Shown here: positions 8,932-17,086 of the stretch, piece after piece
How the letters are laid out: each line of letters begins with the position of its first letter
How positions within the stretch are numbered: position 1 is the first letter of the stretch
Assembly: GCF_937988725.1 (NCBI RefSeq)
Contig: NZ_CALKHS010000004.1
Span: forward strand, 310,001-374,000
Direction: 5' to 3'
DNA: 64,000 nt
Source: an uncultured Castellaniella sp.
GTDB taxonomy: Bacteria; Pseudomonadota; Gammaproteobacteria; Burkholderiales; Burkholderiaceae_B
The notes under the pieces: generated by a model
What the model saw: the letters and a program-made list of their open reading frames with translations, nothing else
Database searches by the model: none
What the model was told of the DNA's origin: nothing
Translations under genes and position numbers: made by a program

Positions 8932-9519
8932 TCAGGCGCGGAGGGAGGGTTGCAGGGGATCCAGGCCGAAGGCGCGGAGCATGCGGCACACCGCGATCAG
9001 GGGCAGGCCGATCAGGGCCGTCGGGTCGTCGCTGTTCATGCGGGCCATCAGGGCGATGCCCAGGGCTTCGGCCTTGGCGCTGCCCGCCGTGTCGTACGGT
9101 CGTTCGGCGCGCAGGTAGTGTTCGATCTGGGCGGGGTCCAGGGCCAGGAATTCGCAGCGGGTCGGGACCTCGTCCAGCAGGCGCGATCGCCCGTCGGTCA
9201 CGCATACGGCCGTGTGGAACAGGACTTCCCGGCCGCTGAAGCTTTGCAGCTGGGCCCGGGCCGATTCGTGGTCGCCGGGCTTGCCGATGGCCCGGCCCTC
9301 GCAGGCGGCTACCTGGTCCGACCCGATCACCAGGGCGCCGGGATGATCCGCCAGCACCCGGTCCGCCTTTTCGCGGGCCAGCCGGCAGGCCAGGTCGCGG
9401 GGGGACTCGCCCGGCAGCGGGCGCTCGTCGATGTCCGGCGAATGGCATTCGAAGGGCAGCCGCAGCCGTTGCAGCAGTTCGCGCCGGTAAACGGAGCTGG
9501 AGGCCAGGATGAGGATCAT
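8932..9519 (-). CDS. Maf-like nucleotide pyrophosphatase (YceF type)
   Basis: A 195-residue Maf/Ham1-superfamily protein that probably hydrolyses non-canonical or modified NTPs (the YceF subgroup prefers m7GTP). It starts MILILASSSVYRRELLQRL, the SSSxxRxxLL signature. The catalytic Asp is in ALVIGSDQVAACEGR, and GKPGDHESARAQL follows. ATG 9519 is chosen over the upstream in-frame ATG at 9636 because the family signature begins directly after it. It is transcribed away from yceD, as in many betaproteobacteria where maf flanks yceD-rpmF-plsX. Confidence 0.92.
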   Translation of the reverse strand: MILILASSSVYRRELLQRLRLPFECHSPDIDERPLPGESPRDLACRLAREKADRVLADHPGALVIGSDQVAACEGRAIGKPGDHESARAQLQSFSGREVLFHTAVCVTDGRSRLLDEVPTRCEFLALDPAQIEHYLRAERPYDTAGSAKAEALGIALMARMNSDDPTALIGLPLIAVCRMLRAFGLDPLQPSLRA

Positions 9520-9577
9520 GACGGAAGCCGTGCGGAGAGAACCGGCAGTGTACAGCGCTCGATGATCTCCCCGGAAA

Positions 9578-9607
9578 TTGACTTCGATTGCTGTTGACAA
9601 GTAAAAT
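9578..9607 (+). promoter_or_regulatory. Predicted promoter of the yceD-rpmF-plsX-fab operon
   Basis: -35 TTGACT (9578-9583), 18-bp spacer, -10 TAAAAT (9602-9607), with transcription expected to start around 9614, shortly before the yceD ATG at 9635. Confidence 0.65.
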
Positions 9608-9634
9608 CTAGAGTTTTCCTGGAAGTCAGAATTC

Positions 9635-10141
9635 ATGGTCGTCGATGCCTTGGCGTTCTCGCAGGCAGGCCGGGTGCTGGAAGGCAGCCGGAAAGCCAGT
9701 GAATTTGCGCGTCTTTGCCAGGGCCTGCCGGCGCCTCAGGATGCTGAAATCGCCTGGCGCGTGGCCGGCCGGCAGGATGCCGGCACCGGTCGCCTGTGGC
9801 TGGACATCCATGCCCAGGGGGCTGTGACGCTGGTTTGTCAGCGGTGCCTGGGGCCTTTGGCGCTGCCCGTGCAGGTGGACAATACGGTCGGGCTGGTAAA
9901 GAATCAGGCCCAGCTGGATGCCCTGGACGCGCTGGAATCCACCGGTGAAGGCTCCGACGTCGAATATCTGGTTGCCGACCGGCAGCTGGACATCCTGGCG
10001 CTGATCGAAGACGAACTGATTCTGGCTTTGCCCTATGCTCCCCGGCACGATGTCTGCCCCGGCGCGGAGGATGAGCCAGGACACCAGGATGTGACCAAAC
10101 CCTCGCCCTTTGCCGTTCTCGAACAGCTCAGGAAACACTGA
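9635..10141 (+). CDS. yceD: YceD/DUF177 family protein
   Basis: A 168-residue DUF177 protein, a family linked to 23S rRNA accumulation in bacteria and chloroplasts and almost always encoded just upstream of rpmF. It has the characteristic CQRCLGPLALPV motif in the middle and an acidic segment followed by the C-terminal ILALIEDELILALP and PFAVLEQLRK motifs. It is the first gene after the predicted promoter. Its role in ribosome assembly is known for the family. Nothing here adds to it. Confidence 0.92.
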   Translation: MVVDALAFSQAGRVLEGSRKASEFARLCQGLPAPQDAEIAWRVAGRQDAGTGRLWLDIHAQGAVTLVCQRCLGPLALPVQVDNTVGLVKNQAQLDALDALESTGEGSDVEYLVADRQLDILALIEDELILALPYAPRHDVCPGAEDEPGHQDVTKPSPFAVLEQLRKH

Positions 10142-10206
10142 ACCATCATTTAACACGCGGGCTCGCGCTTACCTTAAAATAGGCGGCCCCGATCACAGGA
10201 GTCATC

Positions 10207-10389
10207 ATGGCTGTCCAGCAAAACAAAAAGAGCCCGTCCAAGCGCGGCATGCATCGCTCGCACGATTTCCTGACGGCGCCGGCCACGGCTATCGAGCCCA
10301 CCACCGGCGAACAGCATCTGCGCCACCACATCAGCCCCAACGGCGTGTATCGTGGCCGCAAGGTCCTGAAGACCAAGAACGACGAGTAA
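10207..10389 (+). CDS. rpmF: 50S ribosomal protein L32
   Basis: A 60-residue bL32 with the typical start MAVQQNKKSPSKRGMHRSHD and the C-terminal HHISPNGVYRGRKVL. It is the non-zinc form, because the cysteines found in some L32 proteins are absent. A clear AGGAG precedes the ATG. A TAAAAT hexamer at 10175-10180 may provide an extra -10 for this gene. It lies between yceD and plsX, the normal setting that links ribosome and lipid synthesis. Confidence 0.97.
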   Translation: MAVQQNKKSPSKRGMHRSHDFLTAPATAIEPTTGEQHLRHHISPNGVYRGRKVLKTKNDE

Positions 10390-10417
10390 TCCGGCGCCTC
10401 GGTTTCCATCGCGCCCA

Positions 10418-11476
10418 ATGCCCGATCATTCTCTTACCGTCGCCATCGATTGCATGGGCGGCGACCACGGCCTGCCCGTCACGGTGCCGGCGGCGGTGAC
10501 GTTCGCCCAGGCGCATCCTGACACCCGCTGCCTGCTGGTGGGGGACGAATCCCAGATTCGCTCCATGCTGGCTCAGCACGTGGTGTCCGCCGGGCAGTTC
10601 GACATCCTGCACGCCTCCGAAGTCGTCGCCATGCACGACTCGGTCGAAGTCGCCCTGCGCCGCAAGAAGGATTCGTCCATGCGGGTGGCGGCCCAGGCCG
10701 TCAAGGACGGCCGCGCCGACGCAGCCGTCTCCGCCGGCAACACCGGCGCCTGGATGGCGATTTCCCGCTATGTCCTGAAGACGCTGGACGGCATCGACCG
10801 CCCGGCCATCGCCACCGCCTTGCCCAACCAGAAGGGCGGGGCCACCACGGTGCTGGACTTGGGCGCCAACGTCGATTGCTCGGCCGAGCATCTGCTGCAG
10901 TTCGGCCTGATGGGGGCGGCCCTGGTATCGGCGGTGGACCGCCGGACCCAGCCTTCGGTGGGCCTGCTCAACATCGGCGAAGAAGTCATCAAGGGCAACG
11001 AAGTCGTCAAACAGGCGGCCGAACTGCTGCGGGCCAGCGGGCTGAATTTCTACGGCAACGTCGAAGGCGACGACATCTTCAAGGGCACGGTGGACGTGGT
11101 CGTCTGCGACGGCTTCGTCGGCAACGTCGTCCTGAAGTCGGTCGAAGGCCTGGCGCGGATGATCAGCACCATGATGCGCGAGGAATTCCGCCGCACGCCG
11201 TTCACCATGGCGTCCGGCCTGGTGGCCACGCCCGTGCTGCGCCGCTTCCGCGACCGGGTGGACAATCGCCGCTACAATGGCGCAGCGCTGCTGGGCCTGC
11301 GCGGCATCGTCATCAAAAGCCACGGCTCGGCCGATATCTATGCCTACGGACAGGCGCTGCAGCGTGCCCGCGAGGCCGTCCTGAACGGCCTTCTCCAGGG
11401 CACCATCCAGCGCCTGGATGCCTTGCGCAGCCGCGCGCCTTCGCCCTCGCAGGGCGACGCCGCCCAGGCTGTCTAG
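10418..11476 (+). CDS. plsX: Phosphate acyltransferase PlsX
   Basis: Makes acyl-phosphate from acyl-ACP for phospholipid synthesis, as a peripheral membrane enzyme. The 352 residues begin with the family's AIDCMGGDHG motif (about 10-19) and carry SAGNTGAWMA and NIGEEVIKGNE, as well as the C-terminal GLRGIVIKSHGSAD. It lies 28 bases after rpmF and 19 before fabH and is clearly part of the fab operon. Confidence 0.97.
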   Translation: MPDHSLTVAIDCMGGDHGLPVTVPAAVTFAQAHPDTRCLLVGDESQIRSMLAQHVVSAGQFDILHASEVVAMHDSVEVALRRKKDSSMRVAAQAVKDGRADAAVSAGNTGAWMAISRYVLKTLDGIDRPAIATALPNQKGGATTVLDLGANVDCSAEHLLQFGLMGAALVSAVDRRTQPSVGLLNIGEEVIKGNEVVKQAAELLRASGLNFYGNVEGDDIFKGTVDVVVCDGFVGNVVLKSVEGLARMISTMMREEFRRTPFTMASGLVATPVLRRFRDRVDNRRYNGAALLGLRGIVIKSHGSADIYAYGQALQRAREAVLNGLLQGTIQRLDALRSRAPSPSQGDAAQAV

Positions 11477-11495
11477 TCTCTTTTTCGGAATCGAT

Positions 11496-12470
11496 ATGCC
11501 TTACGCCAGGATTACCGGAACGGGCGGCTATCTGCCCCCCCGTGTCGTCACCAACGATGATCTGGCTGCCGACCTGGCCACGCGAGGCGTCGAAACGTCC
11601 GACGCCTGGATCGTGGAACGCACCGGCATCCGCCAGCGCCATATCGCCGATCCCGGCACCAAGACCAGCACCCTGGCCACGGAAGCCGCGCGCGCCGCGC
11701 TGGAAAACGCCGGCGTGCAGGCCGGCGAACTGGACCTGATCATCGTGGCGACCTCCACGCCCGATTTCATCTTCCCCAGCACGGCCTGTCTCGTGCAGGC
11801 CAATCTGGGCGTCGGCGGCGCCGCCGCCTTCGACGTGCAGGCCGTGTGCAGCGGCTTCGTCTACGCCCTGGCGACCGCCGATGCGATGATCCGCGCCGGC
11901 CGCGCCCGCCATGCCCTGGTGATCGGCGCCGAAGTCTTTTCGAGCATCCTCGACTGGAACGACCGCCGCACCTGCGTGCTGTTCGGCGACGGAGCGGGGG
12001 CCATGGTGCTCAGCGCTGCCGACGAACCCGGCATCCTCGCGGCCAAGCTCAATGCCGACGGCCGCCAGCAGCACATCCTCTGCGCGGCGGGCAACGTCGT
12101 CGGCGGCCAGGTCACGGGCGACCCCTTCCTGCGCATGGACGGCCAGGCTGTGTTCAAGCTGGCGGTCAATTCCCTGACGCATTCGGCGCGCGAAGTCTGC
12201 GAAGAGGCCGGCGTCGAATTGTCCGACCTGGACTGGATGGTGCCGCACCAGGCCAACGTCCGCATCCTCAATTTCATCAGCCGCAAGCTCGGCCTTCCCG
12301 AAGAAAAACTCATCGTCACGCTCGACAAGCACGCCAATACCTCGGCGGCCAGCGTGCCGCTGGCCTTCGACGTGGCCTGGCGCGACGGCCGCATCCACGC
12401 CGGGCAGCTGGCGCTGCTGCAAGGCGTCGGCGGCGGCTTTACCTGGGGCTCCGTCCTCGTCCGACTGTAA
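11496..12470 (+). CDS. fabH: Beta-ketoacyl-ACP synthase III
   Basis: Condenses acetyl-CoA with malonyl-ACP to start each fatty-acid chain. The 324-residue thiolase-fold enzyme has the Cys in FDVQAVCSGFVYAL, the His in WMVPHQANVRI and the Asn in KHANTSAASVP, which is the full Cys-His-Asn triad. ATG 11496 is chosen because the conserved N-terminus (MPYARITGTGGYLPP) begins there. The longer frame opening at 11418 runs inside plsX. fabD follows after 11 bases. Confidence 0.97.
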   Translation: MPYARITGTGGYLPPRVVTNDDLAADLATRGVETSDAWIVERTGIRQRHIADPGTKTSTLATEAARAALENAGVQAGELDLIIVATSTPDFIFPSTACLVQANLGVGGAAAFDVQAVCSGFVYALATADAMIRAGRARHALVIGAEVFSSILDWNDRRTCVLFGDGAGAMVLSAADEPGILAAKLNADGRQQHILCAAGNVVGGQVTGDPFLRMDGQAVFKLAVNSLTHSAREVCEEAGVELSDLDWMVPHQANVRILNFISRKLGLPEEKLIVTLDKHANTSAASVPLAFDVAWRDGRIHAGQLALLQGVGGGFTWGSVLVRL

Positions 12471-12481
12471 GGCGCACGCAC

Positions 12482-13414
12482 ATGAAGATCGCATTCGTAT
12501 TTCCGGGCCAGGGTTCCCAGACCGTCGGCATGATGGACGCCTGGGCCGACCATGCCGGCGTGCAGGCCGTCCTGCGCGAGGGCGATGAGGCCCTGGGCGA
12601 AGACCTGACGGGCCTGATCGCCCGGGGGCCCGCCGAATCCCTGAACCTGACCGCCAACACCCAGCCCGCCATGCTGCTGTGCTCGGTCGCCATGTATCGC
12701 GCCTGGCAGCAGGCGGGCGGCGCCGCGCCGGCCGTCGTGGCCGGACACAGCCTGGGGGAATACTCCGCGCTGGTGGCCGCCGGCGCCCTGGACCTGGGCG
12801 ACGCCGTGCGTACCGTGCGCGTCCGCGCCCAGGCCATGCAGTCGGCGGTTCCCGTGGGCGAGGGCGGCATGGCCGCCATCCTGGGGCTGGACGACGACGC
12901 CGTGCGCCAGGCCTGCGCCCAGGCCTGCGGCGACCAGATCGTCGAGGCCGTCAATTACAACGCGCCGGCCCAGGTCGTGATCGCCGGCCATGCGGCCGCG
13001 GTGGAACGCGCCTGCGAACTGGCCAAGGCGGCGGGCGCCAAGCGCGCCGTCACGCTGCCGGTGTCCGCGCCTTTCCATTCCCGCCTGTTGAAACCGGCCG
13101 CGGTCGTGCTCGAACAGGCCCTGGCCGGGATCGCCGTGCGTGCGCCCGCCGTTCCCCTGATCAATAATGTGGATGTGGCCCGGCCGGCCGATCCCGCCGC
13201 CATCCGCGATGCGCTGGTGCGCCAGGCCTGGCATCCGGTGCGCTGGGTGGAAACGATCCAGGCGATGAAGCGCGACGGCGTCACCCATCTGGTCGAATGC
13301 GGTCCGGGCAAGGTCCTGACCGGCCTGGTCAAGCGCATCGATCGCGATCTGACAACCTTCAACATTACCGATCCGGCATCGCTGCAGCAGACGCTGGACG
13401 CCTTGAGAGGCTGA
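12482..13414 (+). CDS. fabD: Malonyl-CoA:ACP transacylase
   Basis: Loads malonyl groups onto ACP for chain elongation. The 310-residue protein begins with the signature MKIAFVFPGQGSQTVGM. It has the nucleophilic Ser in VAGHSLGEYSALVAAG and the catalytic His in APFHSRLL. The malonyl-binding Arg lies in the VRVRAQAMQ segment. It lies between fabH and fabG, with one base separating its stop from the fabG ATG. Confidence 0.97.
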   Translation: MKIAFVFPGQGSQTVGMMDAWADHAGVQAVLREGDEALGEDLTGLIARGPAESLNLTANTQPAMLLCSVAMYRAWQQAGGAAPAVVAGHSLGEYSALVAAGALDLGDAVRTVRVRAQAMQSAVPVGEGGMAAILGLDDDAVRQACAQACGDQIVEAVNYNAPAQVVIAGHAAAVERACELAKAAGAKRAVTLPVSAPFHSRLLKPAAVVLEQALAGIAVRAPAVPLINNVDVARPADPAAIRDALVRQAWHPVRWVETIQAMKRDGVTHLVECGPGKVLTGLVKRIDRDLTTFNITDPASLQQTLDALRG

Positions 13415-13415
13415 T

Positions 13416-14156
13416 ATGGCAGAACCCATCCTGACGGGCAAGATCGCCCTGGTTACCGGCGCTTCGCGCGGCATCGGCCGCGCGGTCGCCCTGGAACTCG
13501 CCGCCGCCGGCGCCACGGTGGTGGGCACCGCCACCTCGCAGGCCGGGGCGGACGGCATCACCGAAGCCCTGGCTGCCCAGGGCGGTCGGGGCGTGGTCCT
13601 GAACGTCGACGACGCCGCGGGCTGCGATGCGCTGCTGGCGGAACTGGCAGGGCAGGGCGGACCCCACATTCTGGTCAACAATGCCGGCATCACCCGCGAC
13701 GGGCTGATCCTGCGCATGAAGGACGAAGACTGGGCCGCCGTGCTGAACACCAATCTGTCGGCCGTGTTCCGCCTGTCGCGCGGCGTGGCCAAGACCATGA
13801 TGAAGGCCCGCTGGGGTCGCATCGTCAACATCACTTCGGTGGTCGGCTACAGCGGCAACCCGGGGCAGGCGAACTACGCGGCGGCCAAGGCCGGCGTGGC
13901 CGGCATGTCGCGCGCGCTGGCCCAGGAACTCGGCAGCCGCGGCATCACGGTCAATTGCGTGGCGCCCGGCTTCATCGACACGGACATGACGCGGGCGCTC
14001 AACGAGACCCAGACGGCGGCGATCCTGCAGCAGATCCCCTTGGGACGCCTGGGCTCCGCCGCGGAAATCGCGAGCGCTGTCGCTTATCTGGCCAGCCCGC
14101 AGGCCGGCTACGTAACAGGCACGACCTTGCACGTCAATGGTGGTATGTACATGTAG
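13416..14156 (+). CDS. fabG: 3-oxoacyl-ACP reductase
   Basis: NADPH-dependent reductase of beta-ketoacyl-ACP. The 246-residue short-chain dehydrogenase has the cofactor motif VTGASRGIGRAVA (about residues 12-24), NNAGITRDGL, and the catalytic Ser-Tyr-Lys set in NITSVVGYSGNPGQANYAAAKAG. The C-terminus LHVNGGMYM is typical of FabG. About 185 bases separate it from acpP, and that gap holds the acpP promoter. Confidence 0.97.
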   Translation: MAEPILTGKIALVTGASRGIGRAVALELAAAGATVVGTATSQAGADGITEALAAQGGRGVVLNVDDAAGCDALLAELAGQGGPHILVNNAGITRDGLILRMKDEDWAAVLNTNLSAVFRLSRGVAKTMMKARWGRIVNITSVVGYSGNPGQANYAAAKAGVAGMSRALAQELGSRGITVNCVAPGFIDTDMTRALNETQTAAILQQIPLGRLGSAAEIASAVAYLASPQAGYVTGTTLHVNGGMYM

Positions 14157-14305
14157 GGTAAAGAGAACGGACGATACCCGTCTAAGGTAAAATCCGTTCA
14201 AACTCAGTAGGCAAGTCTCGGTGCTTCAATCGTCCAGTGCGTTTCGTCTGGTCCCGAGCTGCTTTTTTTTGACTAAGACCCGCAGCCCAGCTGTCCTCGT
14301 TTGGC

Positions 14306-14311
14306 TATAAT
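14306..14311 (+). promoter_or_regulatory. -10 element of a probable acpP promoter
   Basis: A perfect TATAAT lies 30 bases upstream of the acpP start, in the 185-bp fabG-acpP gap. No good -35 hexamer sits at 16-18 bp. A T8 run at 14263-14270 with an upstream weak inverted repeat (CTCGG/CCGAG) may end part of the upstream transcript. Separate strong transcription of acpP is usual because ACP is needed in excess. Confidence 0.5.
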
Positions 14312-14341
14312 TCGCGGGATTTTTCCTAACTGGAGATATGC

Positions 14342-14581
14342 ATGGAAAGCATCGAACAGCGCGTCAAGAAGATCGTCGCTGAACAGCTCGGCGTCAACGA
14401 AGCCGAGATCAAAAACGAATCTTCCTTCCTTGACGACCTCGGTGCCGATTCGCTCGATATGGTCGAGCTCGTGATGGCCCTCGAAGACGAATTCGAAACG
14501 GAAATCCCCGACGAGGAAGCCGAGAAAATCACGACGGTGCAGCAGGCGGTCGATTACATCACCTCGCATAGCAAACAGTAA
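14342..14581 (+). CDS. acpP: Acyl carrier protein
   Basis: Small acidic carrier of growing acyl chains, 79 residues. The phosphopantetheine attachment Ser is in the DLGADSLDMVEL motif (Ser near residue 38), and the protein starts MESIEQRVKKIVAEQLG. A TGGAGA Shine-Dalgarno precedes the ATG. It is encoded between fabG and fabF, and all enzymes of the operon act on it. Confidence 0.98.
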   Translation: MESIEQRVKKIVAEQLGVNEAEIKNESSFLDDLGADSLDMVELVMALEDEFETEIPDEEAEKITTVQQAVDYITSHSKQ

Positions 14582-14721
14582 TCCCATTCCGACCCGACGC
14601 AGGCGCAGTCCGCCGCGTCCGGGCCATGGCAGTTCGTGACGGGTGATCATCGGGCAGGCAGGTCTGCATGTCCGACCTGATGATCTGCCATGAACTGCCT
14701 TTTTCTTTTCAGGAGCCGTAT

Positions 14722-15951
14722 GTGAAACGACGAGTCGTCATAACCGGATTGGGCATCGTGTCGCCTGTGGGAAATGATGTCGATACCGCCTGGGACAACC
14801 TCATCCATGGCCGCTCCGGTATCGGGCGGGTGACGCGATTCGACGCCTCCGTGCTCAACAGCCAGATTGCGGGCGAGGTCAAGGGCTTCGAAGTCACGGA
14901 CTACATGGGCGCCAAGGAAGCCAAGCAGATGGATCACTTCATCCATTATGGCGTGGCGGCCGGCATCCAGGCATGGCGCGATTCCGGCCTTGAAATCACG
15001 GAAGAAAACGCCGACCGCATCGGCACCATCATCGGTTCGGGCATCGGCGGCCTGCCGCGCATCGAGGAAACCCAGATCGAATTCCTGCAGCGCGGCGCGC
15101 GGCGGATCTCGCCGTTTTTCGTGCCGGCTTCCCTGATCAACCTGATTTCGGGCCAGCTGTCCATCATGCTGGGCCTGAAGGGCCCCAGCTACGCGGTGGT
15201 CTCGGCCTGCACCACCGGCCTGCACTCCATCGGCGACGCGGCCCGCCTGATCGAATACGGCGATGCCGACGTGATGGTCGCCGGCGGCGCGGAAAGCTCA
15301 GTCTCGCCGCTGGGCATGGGGGGCTTTGCCGCCATGCGCGCCCTGTCCACCCGCAACGACGATCCCGCCACGGCCTCGCGTCCCTGGGATCGCGACCGCG
15401 ACGGCTTCGTCCTGGGCGAGGGCGCCGGGGTGCTGGTGCTGGAAGAATACGAACACGCCAAGCGCCGGGGCGCCCGCATCTACGGCGAATTCCTGGGCTT
15501 CGGCATGAGTTCCGACGCGCATCACATCACCAGTCCCGACCAGGACGGTCCGCGCCGGGGCATCCTGCATGCCCTGCGCAACAGCGGCGTGAACGCGGAT
15601 GAAATCAGCTACGTCAATGCGCACGGCACGTCCACCCCGCTGGGCGACAAGAACGAGACCGAGGCCCTGAAACTGGCCTTCGGGGATCACGCGCGCAAGC
15701 TGGTCGTCAATTCCACCAAGTCCATGACGGGCCACCTGCTGGGGGCCGCCGGCGGGATCGAGGCGGTCTTCACGACCCTGGCGGTCTACCGCCAGATCTC
15801 GCCCCCGACTATCAATCTGTTCAACCAGGACCCGGAATGCGACCTGGATTACTGTGCCAACCAGGCTCGCGATATGAAAATCGACGTCGCCTTGTCCAAT
15901 TCCTTCGGGTTTGGCGGCACCAACGGTTCCATGATCGTGAGGCGTATCTGA
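14722..15951 (+). CDS. fabF: Beta-ketoacyl-ACP synthase II
   Basis: Elongating condensing enzyme of type II fatty-acid synthesis, 409 residues. It has the Cys in VSACTTGLHSIG, the His in NAHGTSTPLGDKNET and the second His in KSMTGHLLGAAGG. I choose GTG 14722, six bases after AGGAG (14711-14715), because FabF proteins begin (M)KRRVVITGLGIVSP. An ATG at 14720 is out of frame, and the in-frame ATG at 14668 adds 18 unrelated residues. rpoE starts only 19 bases downstream. Confidence 0.96.
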   Translation: MKRRVVITGLGIVSPVGNDVDTAWDNLIHGRSGIGRVTRFDASVLNSQIAGEVKGFEVTDYMGAKEAKQMDHFIHYGVAAGIQAWRDSGLEITEENADRIGTIIGSGIGGLPRIEETQIEFLQRGARRISPFFVPASLINLISGQLSIMLGLKGPSYAVVSACTTGLHSIGDAARLIEYGDADVMVAGGAESSVSPLGMGGFAAMRALSTRNDDPATASRPWDRDRDGFVLGEGAGVLVLEEYEHAKRRGARIYGEFLGFGMSSDAHHITSPDQDGPRRGILHALRNSGVNADEISYVNAHGTSTPLGDKNETEALKLAFGDHARKLVVNSTKSMTGHLLGAAGGIEAVFTTLAVYRQISPPTINLFNQDPECDLDYCANQARDMKIDVALSNSFGFGGTNGSMIVRRI

Positions 15952-15970
15952 CCTTCGTCGGAGGCCCGGC

Positions 15971-16570
15971 ATGAGCGAGCGCGAGGTCGACCTCGCGCTG
16001 GTCGAACGCGTGCGGCGCGGCGACCGGCATGCCTTCGACCTGCTGGTGATCAAATACCAGCGCAAGATCATGCGCCTGCTGTCGCGCATGATTCACGATC
16101 CCGCCGACATCGAGGACGTCGCCCAGGAAGCGTTCGTCAAGGCCTACCGCGCCTTGCCGCAATTCCGGGGCGACAGCGCCTTCTACACCTGGCTGTATCG
16201 CATCGCCATCAACACGGCCCGCAACTGGCAGGCCGCCAATTTCCGCCGGCCGACCACCGTATCCGTACTGGAAAACGAAGAGGGTGAAACTTTTGACCAG
16301 ATCGATGGCCTAAGTGATCAGAGTACGCCCGAATCGATGATGGCCAGCCGCCAGATCGCCCAGACGGTGAACGAGGCGATCGAGGCGCTGCCGGAAGACC
16401 TGCGGACGGCGATCGTGTTGCGGGAGATCGAAGGGATGAGTTATGAAGATATTGCCAGCACCATGCAGTGCCCGATCGGGACGGTCCGTTCCCGGATCTT
16501 CCGGGCGCGGGAGGCCATCGCCAGCCGCCTGCGGCCGGTCATGGAACATGACCCGGCGCGCCGCTGGTAA
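15971..16570 (+). CDS. rpoE: RNA polymerase sigma factor RpoE/AlgU
   Basis: Extracytoplasmic-function sigma factor for envelope stress. The 199 residues contain sigma region 2 (DLLVIKYQRKIMRLLSRM, then the DIEDVAQEAFVKAYRAL segment) and region 4 (ALPEDLRTAIVLREIEGMSYEDIA). It is very close to AlgU/RpoE of other proteobacteria. rseA, rseB and mucD follow in order, so the whole control circuit is encoded together. Only 19 bases separate it from fabF, so at least part of its transcription should come from the fab operon. Confidence 0.96.
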   Translation: MSEREVDLALVERVRRGDRHAFDLLVIKYQRKIMRLLSRMIHDPADIEDVAQEAFVKAYRALPQFRGDSAFYTWLYRIAINTARNWQAANFRRPTTVSVLENEEGETFDQIDGLSDQSTPESMMASRQIAQTVNEAIEALPEDLRTAIVLREIEGMSYEDIASTMQCPIGTVRSRIFRAREAIASRLRPVMEHDPARRW

Positions 16571-16579
16571 GGAGCCCTC

Positions 16580-17086
16580 ATGAATATCAAGCATGAACCG
16601 GACGTCGCAGGCCATGAATGGGAAGCCTCGGTGTCGTCCTGGGTGGACGGCGAAGCCGATCTGCGGGCCGAGGAACTCGACAGCCCCTACGGCCGGCAGA
16701 TCTGGGATACCTATCACCTGATCGGCGACGTCATGCGCAGCCAGGACCTGGCCATTCAGCCGTCCGAACGTTTCTATGCCCGGGTGTCGGCCGCCCTGGA
16801 CGCCGAACCCGCCATCGTCGCGCCGGCGCCGCTGGCGCGGCATCACGCCTGGCGCTTCGGCCTGTCCGGCCTGGCGGTGGCGGCGGCCGTGGCGTCGGTG
16901 GTCTGGATGGCCAAACCGTTCCTGGCCGAGCCGGATGCCGCGCCGGCCGCCCGGCCGGTGCTGGCCCAGGCCGCCGAATCGGACGCCAATGATCCCACTC
17001 TGGCGGATTACATGGCGGCGCACCAGGACATGGCCGGCGCGGGCCCGGTGCGCCAGGTGTCCTATGACAGCATGGGGTCCCGCTGA
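16580..17086 (+). CDS. rseA: Anti-sigma-E factor RseA/MucA
   Basis: Inner-membrane anti-sigma factor that holds RpoE until regulated proteolysis releases it. The 168 residues have an N-terminal cytoplasmic sigma-binding domain (WEASVSSWVDGEADLRAEEL, then YHLIGDVMRS), a single membrane helix (about residues 92-112, from WRFGLSGLAVAAAVASVVW), and a short periplasmic tail. The stop overlaps the start of rseB. Family assignment rests on the domain plan and position between rpoE and rseB, since this family diverges quickly. Confidence 0.92.
   Translation: MNIKHEPDVAGHEWEASVSSWVDGEADLRAEELDSPYGRQIWDTYHLIGDVMRSQDLAIQPSERFYARVSAALDAEPAIVAPAPLARHHAWRFGLSGLAVAAAVASVVWMAKPFLAEPDAAPAARPVLAQAAESDANDPTLADYMAAHQDMAGAGPVRQVSYDSMGSR

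Noticed and set aside
14668..14721. Longer FabF start at ATG 14668
   Set aside because: It adds 18 residues not found in FabF proteins, while GTG 14722 has a well-spaced AGGAG and gives the conserved N-terminus.
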